From: Siphonodentalium dalli
Lineage: Eukaryota > Mollusca > Scaphopoda > Gadilida > Siphonodentaliidae
DNA: 64,000 nucleotides
Direction: 5' to 3'
Assembly (NCBI GenBank): GCA_032622095.1
Contig: CP136063.1
Coordinates: forward strand, 76,175,980-76,239,979
How positions within the stretch are numbered: the first letter of the stretch is position 1; every line of letters begins with the position of its first letter. Position numbers and translations under genes: made by a program. Of the stretch, positions 57,601 through 64,000 are shown piece by piece. Below the pieces are notes generated by a model that worked only from the letters and a program-made list of their open reading frames with translations, was not told where the DNA came from and did not search any database.

Positions 57601-59640
57601 AGTAATGGTGGGCGTCTTCGATTTCGTTTCCACAATCACAGAATGGGCTAAGAGCTATGTGGTTTTCAAATTTGTCATGATTTAGGTCGCTGCATTTGTT
57701 TCTCAATTTGGTATGTATTATATTGTTTTTTCGGGAACCGGTATAATAGTAATTTGGGGGTTTGGGTATGTCGTATATAATTTTGAGGAATATCTTGAAT
57801 TCATGTAGGCTTTCAGCTTTGGTTACAATGTCGGGGAGTTTATTCCAAGTTAGGCACATTTTTGGCATGAACGATTTTCTGAAATGTTCTGTTTCACAAT
57901 AATATGCGTAGAAGTCGCCAGGTCTTCTGAAGGAATAACCCGATACCTCGCCGGCTCGCGGTGGTAGGAGTATGGTTAGATAACTAGGTGCGTCAGCATT
58001 TATTATTTTGTAAAGCGTTTGTAATTTGTGAAATTCGCGTCTTATTTGCAGTGTGGGCCAGCCAACTTCAAGCATTAAATCTTTAATGGGGGCAGAACGC
58101 GTTAAACCACTGACAATTCTTGCTGCATCTTTATGAAGGCGATCGAGTCTTTCAGTCTGTTGCTGTGGCGCACAGTCCCAGACAATATCGACGTAGTCCA
58201 TTAAGGGGAGTATATAAGTTAGATAAATACATTCAAGTGTCTTTCGGTCAAGCTTATATTTTAGTTTTCTGAGTTGGGATAATCTTGCAGAAACCTTTTT
58301 CGCTACGTTATCCAGATATTTGTTCCATTTGAGATTATTTTGGAGTTCCAGACCAAGATGCGTGTGCGAATCTACAAAGGAAACATCGTTTCCCTGGAAT
58401 TTCAAGTTGAGATGGGGATTTCCGGATACTAGGGAGTAAGATAGCGCTACAGTTTTTTGAGGATTGAAGGACACTAGCCATTTTTGAGCCCATTCGTCAA
58501 TGTTATTCAAGTCGTTATTTAGATCACTTGTTAGCACGACATGACCGATGCCCTAACTGAATACGTCCAATTTGGTACATTCGTTCCGAAATTATCTTGG
58601 AAAAGGCGAGTCAGGTTTACTATACATAATGCAGACGAAATCGCGTGGAAACCAAGAATAAGTACTGACCCATCATTCAATCGATTTGTAAAAGTACACG
58701 ACACGCTGCAAGTCTCACCTATTTTGTTCCTTTGTAGAAAATTCCCAAACAACAGGCGATCATACCACACACTAGCAAGTGTAATTGAAGCAACCACTTC
58801 CTCAGATGCAGGATTCTGCTCTGTCTGTGAACTTTCATACACCGATATCGTAGAACACATACTCATTGAATGTCATTACCTTGTAAATATAAGAAACGAC
58901 ATTTTCTATGGTATCATTAACCAGTTTGGGGTACACCCATTTATTCTTGTTGATCAGCTATCGTCCACCAACATGGTCTTACTTCATATATCACTCATCA
59001 ATGATGAACTGATGTCTGTGCTTAATGATATTGACTCCTTCCTGAACTTCGTGATCTCGGCTACATCTCGATTATGGCATGCATACTTTCTTCTGAAAAA
59101 GCGCGGTGTTGCTCGATCGGATACAAGAGCCGATGTTGCCCTGACCGACCCGAACACCGACTTTGATCCGCCATAGACTACCTATCCGTTCTCACAGCAT
59201 GACTCTCCAACAAATCAATAATAATGTTACGGATCAGTTGTGATTCGTCTGTGTCTGCTTTTCTTATCTTCTAAGCCAGGGGCACGGACAGGTCACAACT
59301 GCTTCGACTTCGTTGGAGACGCGCGGGGACAGTCTCTGTCTTGGTGTCGGTTCACATCCAGTTCCATATTTCTTGGAGAGACACTCATGCGATAACTAAC
59401 AATATATATGTTGACACACTGAGTTCTTCCACAGATACATGCCAATGAGTTCACAATGAGTTCACACAGATACATGCCAGTGAGTTAACGCAAATTATTG
59501 TATTATATAAGTCTTATTTTCAGGTAGCTGTGTGTCACACATTGTGGTTCCATTGTATATAATGCTAATTTAATATTCATGTTTGTCAATTTATGTCAAT
59601 CTTCATTTATGGAAGAAATAAAGATGTAATAATAATAAAT
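54697..59640 (+). pseudogene. Decayed LINE A (endonuclease-reverse transcriptase), interrupted by LINE B
   Basis: The coding remnant runs 54697-57071 and resumes at 58543-59176 across a nested insertion. The endonuclease C-terminal part has CDFNGN (usually GDFN) and SNHRP (usually SDHRP). Reverse transcriptase motifs follow: GVIVSLYKGGGK, SYRAITLLPVIYKLLEK, FDTVWTNGLL and LSPILYAIFIDDLL. After 58543 a CSVCELSY...H...C zinc-binding-like segment (residues near 58825-58870) and the stop at 59174-59176 occur. Frameshifts near 55330-55378, 55730-55860 and 56050-56190, and loss of the YxDD catalytic segment near 56390, make it inactive. The 3' UTR ends in AATAAA and a short TAATAATAATAA run near 59640. 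The 5' end is truncated within the endonuclease. The clade is not assigned. Confidence 0.85.
57072..58532 (-). mobile_element. LINE B, 5'-truncated, nested in LINE A
   Basis: This 1461-bp minus-strand insert is flanked by a perfect 10-bp duplication, AGCACGACAT (57062-57071 and 58533-58542). Removing insert plus one duplicate rejoins LINE A in frame. It carries one uninterrupted frame from its truncated start to the TAA at 57413: the end of the palm and thumb (FNPQKTVALSYS, HLGLELQNNLKW), a YILPLMDYVDIVWD segment and a terminal CDCGNE...DAHHYFFLCPLY zinc-like motif, typical of CR1/Jockey-type LINE C-termini. The 3' UTR is 341 bp and ends AATAAAATATGTTTAAACTAA; there is no long poly(A). Confidence 0.9.
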
Positions 59641-60787
59641 AGTGATGTGGCTTTTGAGAAAAAGAACAGGAATACTGAATGTGATGGAAGCTCAGAAAAG
59701 TTGCTTATGAGTCAATGCTAATAGTACACGCGACTATGAACTATAAAATAAAAGCATCGTCTCACATGACAAGACAACTTAGGCAAGCACTGTCTGATTC
59801 TGAATAATTTGTGGATACCAGGACGGCTGGTGCGTAATGAACACATAACGGCACGTGTGTGGATGAAGATACATGACCTTTATATACAGCAATGGATGGG
59901 AAATATACGATCCTCTACTAAATGTATTTTCTACAATCAGATCAGGTGCGATTTTATTAGACCTAAATACTTGTCACTTACATGTATCAGTAGTGTAACA
60001 ATACTGATGAAATTTAGAACCATAAATCATAAGTTAGCGATAGAAACCAGATCGTGGAATAACATAAGTCACTCGCAGCGAGTCTGTTCCCTATTGGTGA
60101 TGAATACCATTTTGTTCTCACATGTGAAATTCTTAAAGAACTAAGAGAAAAATATATTGATAGATATTTCTATAACGACCCGACCATATCAAAATTGGTT
60201 AAGTTATTCAATGCACACGACGAAGAAACCGTCAATAATCTCGCGACATTTATTAAGAAAGCGACGGCGAAATTGTAACCACCTCAAACATTGATAATAT
60301 ATAAATGTGCAATGACCAGGAGTGCATCGGTGGGTGGTCATAGTAAGCTGAATATATACATGTATATATGATGTTACATTCAATAACATATTAATGCATT
60401 TATGTATTGTTACGTACATTATACATGTGTGTCTATATATATATTATGCCACTCACTTGATTATGTATAGTCTCTTATCACAAATGTGAAGAGAGAGATA
60501 TAATGAATGATTAAAACTTGAAGCTTGGATTTGTCGATACGACATTCATTTCTATCGATAGCAGTATGACTGAATATTTGGTATGCCTGATAACGTGGAG
60601 AAATATTATAATTACGTTTAACACTTCGGTGTATGAGGATGTATTGAGTTATTGTTGGTTCCATCAGAATACTAATGTCCTGGAGTAAAGTAAGGCTGAA
60701 ATTGTCATTATCACCCCCTTTCGTTCAGTTGGGTACCCAGCTTTTATAAATTTTACACTTCGGTACCCATCTTTGTGAAAGTAGTCT
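59020..60787 (+). repeat. Segmental duplication, copy 1 (LINE A end plus LINE C)
   Basis: Matches 61684-63035 at an estimated 95-97%, starting at CTTAATGATATTGACTCC and ending at TTTGTGAAAGTAGTCT. The match covers the LINE A C-terminus, its 3' end and the downstream LINE C fragment. It is interrupted by 60198-60613 (416 bp), which the other copy lacks. Confidence 0.92.
59860..60278 (+). pseudogene. LINE C remnant (reverse transcriptase C-terminus)
   Basis: One frame gives LYIQQWMGNIRSSTKCIFYN, then TKFRTINHKLAIETRSWNNI-like sequence (first residue M in this copy) and RVCSLL. After a frameshift near 60092 it continues IGDEYHFVLTCEILKELREK and ends at TAA (60276-60278). NHKLAIE, R-C and IGDE-H-x4-C are the usual C-terminal signature of some animal LINEs. 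The CxxC part between RVC and IGDE is shortened, so the zinc-like knot is broken. Only this C-terminal part is present. Confidence 0.72.
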
Positions 60788-61079
60788 ACAGTACGGGTAT
60801 ACCTACATGTCATATGCCTACAATTCTTCTCCCCTATTATTTGCAAGCATCGTGACGAATATATATATCATATAAACAATTAAGTATTCACAAATTTAAA
60901 AGGTTCATTTCGCAGTCAACTGACGACAGTCACTAATTAAATCACGCTCTGTATGAGATTTCATAAAGCTGGGTACCCAAGTGTAAATTTTACAAAAACT
61001 GAAAATTTAAATAAACGATCAACCGACCACAGTGTCCCCCGAAACCGTGGCAAGTCGACGCCGCTTTGTTAAAGAATTT

Positions 61080-61683
61080 TTTTTTAAATGTTGAAAAGTC
61101 GAAAGGGTTAATAATTCCGTAAAGAAATAATTTTTCCGTCATCTATATACATGCTGCACATCTGCAATATGTGGGTAACAATACTCTGAAGTTTCAAATA
61201 TCTACGATCAAAACTGTAGGAGGGGTTGATTACACCATGAAAGTACCCTCATACAGAAAATTATAACAAATGTTTTCAAAGTCGAAAGGCCCATAACTCT
61301 GGGAAAAATCATTGGATAAAACTCAAATTCGAACTTGACCTGTATTTTGATATAAACGACCCACAACAAAACAGAATTTCCAATTAAACAATCCAGACTT
61401 GAGTTATCATCCGGAAACCAAAGAAAAACGAAGAAAAATTGAATTTTCTAAGTCGGAAAAAGTACATAACTCTAGGAAAAATCATCGGATCAAACTCAAA
61501 TTCGAACTCAACCTGTATCTTGATGACTGATCCACATAAAGCCGGTACTTGCAATTAAAGGATCCAAACTTGAGATATCATCCGGAAACCCAAAAAGTGA
61601 GAAATTTTCTAAGTAAAAATAAAGTTATCATCCGGAAACCAGAAATTGACAGGATTCCAAGTCGAAAAAGGGCCACAACTCTC
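61080..61683. repeat. Diverged ~155-bp tandem repeat with AAGTCGAAAGGGCCATAAC motif
   Basis: Units near 61270, 61445 and a partial one near 61645 share (A)AGTCG(A)AAAAGG, CATAACTCT(G/A)GGAAAAATC, AACTCAAATTCGAACT and TTATCATCCGGAAACC. A more distant unit starts near 61095. Units differ by an estimated 15-20%. The second segmental duplicate begins abruptly inside the last unit at 61684. Confidence 0.8.
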
Positions 61684-63035
61684 GCTTAATGATATTGACT
61701 CCTTCCTGAACAGCATTATCTCGGCTACATCTCGATTATGGCATGCATACTTTCTTCTGAAAAAGCGCGGTGTTGCTCGATCGGATACAAGAGCCGGTGT
61801 TGCCCTGACCGACCGAACACCTACTTTGAACCGCCATAGACTACCTATCCGTTCTCACAGCATGACTCTCCAACAAATCAATAATAATGTTACGGATCAG
61901 TTGTGATTCGTCTGTGTCTGCGTTTCTTATCTTCTAAGCCAGGGGCACGGGCAGGTCACAACCGCTTCGACTTCGTTGGAGACGCGCGGGGACAGGCTCT
62001 GTCTTGGTGTCGGTTCACATCCAGTTCCATATTTCTTGGAGAGACTCTCATGCGATGACTAACAATATATATGTTGATAAACTGATTTTTTTCACAGATA
62101 CATGCCAATGAGTTCACAATGAGTTCACACAGATACATGCCAGTTAGTTAACGCAAATTATTGTATTATAAATGTCTTATGTTCAGGTAGCTGTGTACCA
62201 CTCATCGTGGTTCCATTGTATTATAATGCTAATTTAATATTCATGTTTCTCAATTTATGTCAATCTTCATTTATGGAGGAAATAAAGATGTAATAATATA
62301 AATAGTGATGTGGCTTTTGAGAAAAAGAACAGGAATACTGAATGTGCTGGAAGCTCAGAAAAGTTGCTTATGAGTCAATGCTAATAGTACACGCGACTAT
62401 GAACTATAAAATAAAAGCATCGTCTCACATGACAAGACAACTTAGGCAAGCACTGTCTGATTCTGAATAAATTGTGGATACCAGGACGGCTGGTGCGTAA
62501 TGAACACATAACGGCACGTGTGTGGATGAAGATACATGACCTTTATATACAGCAATGGATGGGAAATATATGATCCTCTACTAAATGTATTTTCTACAAT
62601 CAGATCAGGTGCGATTTTATTAGACCTAAATACTTGTCACTTCCATGTATCAGTAGTGTAACAATACTGATGAAATTAGAACCATAAATCATAAGTTAGC
62701 GATAGAAACCGGATCGTGGAATAACATAAGTCACTCGCAGCGAGTCTGTTCCCTATTGGTGATGAATACCATTTTGTTCTCACATGTGAAATTCTTAAAG
62801 AACTAAGAGAAAAATATATTGATAGATATTTCTATAACGACCCGACCATATCAAAATTGACGTTTAACACTTCGGTGTATGGGGATGTATTGAGTTATTG
62901 TTGGTTCCATCAGAATACTAATGTCCTGGAGTTAAGTAATGCTGAAATTGTCATTATCACCCCCCCTTTCGTTCAGTTGTGTACCCAGCTTTTATAAATT
63001 TTACACTTCGGTACCCATCTTTGTGAAAGTAGTCT
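61684..63035 (+). repeat. Segmental duplication, copy 2
   Basis: Partner of 59020-60787. It contains the last ~50 codons of LINE A with an altered end, the shared 3' end with AATAAA, and most of LINE C (62535-62859). At 62859 it jumps to sequence equivalent to 60614, a 416-bp deletion relative to copy 1. No target duplication is visible at its ends, so it may be an unequal-exchange or template-switch product. Confidence 0.9.
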
Positions 63036-63109
63036 CCGGTTCCCGGAGTTGCTTGAGTGAATAATGCGTAATTTATTAGTGGCACATCAAGTCATTTAAA
63101 ATAATTATT

Positions 63110-63560
63110 AGTCATCTGGAGTAAAAATCACCTATTACATGATTCTCCGGATAAAGTTGCATCTATCTTTTAAGTTGATAATAAACGCTTTTTTGCAAAT
63201 GATTGGTGCACCAATTGCCCCACATAGCGTCTTGGCCAATAATAAACGCTCTGTATCGATCACATACTTTATTAGTTCCCCTTTAAGTCACATGAGGTCA
63301 AAGACGCCTATTCCATGACAATCCACTGGTCATGTGACCCATATGTACCAATGTACCTACATATCTTCTATGCTGGTAAGAAACGCGTTTTATTGCTCAT
63401 ATTTTCCCCTTTAAGTTGTCTGAGGTCAACCACATCTACCGCAAGGGTCAATTTATCCCTGTGTTTCAATTTTAACCGACCAGATTGCAGTCAGTTTGGG
63501 TATAAAGTTAGTTATTTTAATGAGCAGTGACCTTTTAAGACGTCTGGGGTCAACGAGATC
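63110..63560. repeat. Degenerate ~130-bp repeats with TTTAAGT...TGAGGTCAA motif
   Basis: CTTTTAAGT(T/C) or CCTTTTAAGAC recurs near 63168, 63280, 63410 and 63532, most followed by (CA)TGAGGTCAA or TGGGGTCAA and AC(A/G)(T/C)CTAT. AATAAACGCT or AAACGCGTTTTATT lies between units. Too diverged to define unit ends. Confidence 0.55.
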
Positions 63561-63763
63561 TATCTAATAAGATACTGTTAGCTATAGAAGTGGGGAATAA
63601 TATTCCCGGACAGTGTCACAATAATATAACGCTCTGTACCGGCGGCTAACCAATCCGATTCGACATTCAAATTGATATCGACATCGATATCGGCCTCTAG
63701 ACAAGCAAGGTATATGTGCTGCACGTGGTATCGTATTTCTATCCTGTGGAAAAATGTAGGGAA

Positions 63764-63830
63764 GTCGGTAGCCGAGAGGTATCGTACTGGTCACTCGTGC
63801 TAGCGGACCGGGGATCACAACCTGGTCAAG
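63764..63830 (+). repeat. Possible tRNA-derived SINE head
   Basis: GTAGCCGAGAGGTATCG resembles a pol III A box (TRGYNNARNGG), and about 35 bp later GGGATCACAACCTGG resembles a degraded B box (GGTTCGANNCC). Spacing fits a tRNA-derived promoter. No clover-leaf or second copy was found in the window, so this is tentative. Confidence 0.3.
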
Positions 63831-64000
63831 GTATTCTGACAAAAATCAGAACTCTGTCAGATACCAAGTTTGTCAGGCTGAAAAGTCTTATTCGAGATCA
63901 CTGAATAAAGATCCGAATGCAAAAATACTGACTTTCCCCCGTTACAACATTTGCACAGGTATGTTGTCGTGGGTGCAGCACGCTGTCCGATCAGGCGCAT

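Overview
This window looks like animal nuclear DNA, most likely from a mollusc or another lophotrochozoan. It is AT-rich and has one spliced gene with GT-AG introns. No bacterial-style operons, rRNA or CRISPR were seen. The repeats are of kinds I associate with mollusc genomes: arrays of AAGGTCAAGGTCA and AAGATGGCCGCC-type motifs, short non-autonomous DNA transposons, Helitron-like elements and decayed LINEs. The species cannot be named from sequence alone.

The one convincing host gene is on the + strand, in four exons (15928-16230, 40754-40847, 42185-42373, 45399-45613). The phases agree (0, 1, 1) and the exons join into a 266-residue secreted protein: signal peptide, PAN/apple-like domain, short EGF-like domain, C-type lectin-like domain. 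About 97% of the 29.7-kb span is intron, and the introns are full of transposon-derived palindromes.

The rest is mostly mobile DNA. Several very large, non-coding, palindromic elements are recognisable: 2345-7020, 8193-15586, 22174-28424 and 30775-36464. Each is flanked by TA and each has termini starting GT. A partial palindrome is at 21-1156, and a 2.57-kb inverted-repeat element (42803-45369) fills most of intron 3 and ends 29 bp before exon 4. Smaller families include a ~495-bp MITE with TTAA target duplications (three full copies and one fragment), other TTAA-flanked palindromes (18076-18477, 49472-49940), a TA-flanked MITE (46350-46859) with a related partial copy, a 643-bp Helitron (13747-14389) with an identifiable empty site, and two Helitron-like fragments.

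From 54.6 to 63.0 kb is a LINE graveyard: a frameshifted endonuclease/reverse-transcriptase element (A) is interrupted by a younger opposite-strand LINE (B) with a perfect 10-bp target duplication, a fragment of a third LINE (C) follows, and the A/C 3' region is repeated at 61684-63035. Tandem arrays of 40, 47, 147 and 307 bp are also present.

Stretches where I see no gene and no clear repeat are 1157-1681, 16231-17482, 18482-21254, 21415-21750, 28427-30222, 45614-46349, 47851-49467, 49945-51479, 52346-53109 and 53939-54611. Coordinates of diverged repeat edges are approximate unless a target duplication is stated.
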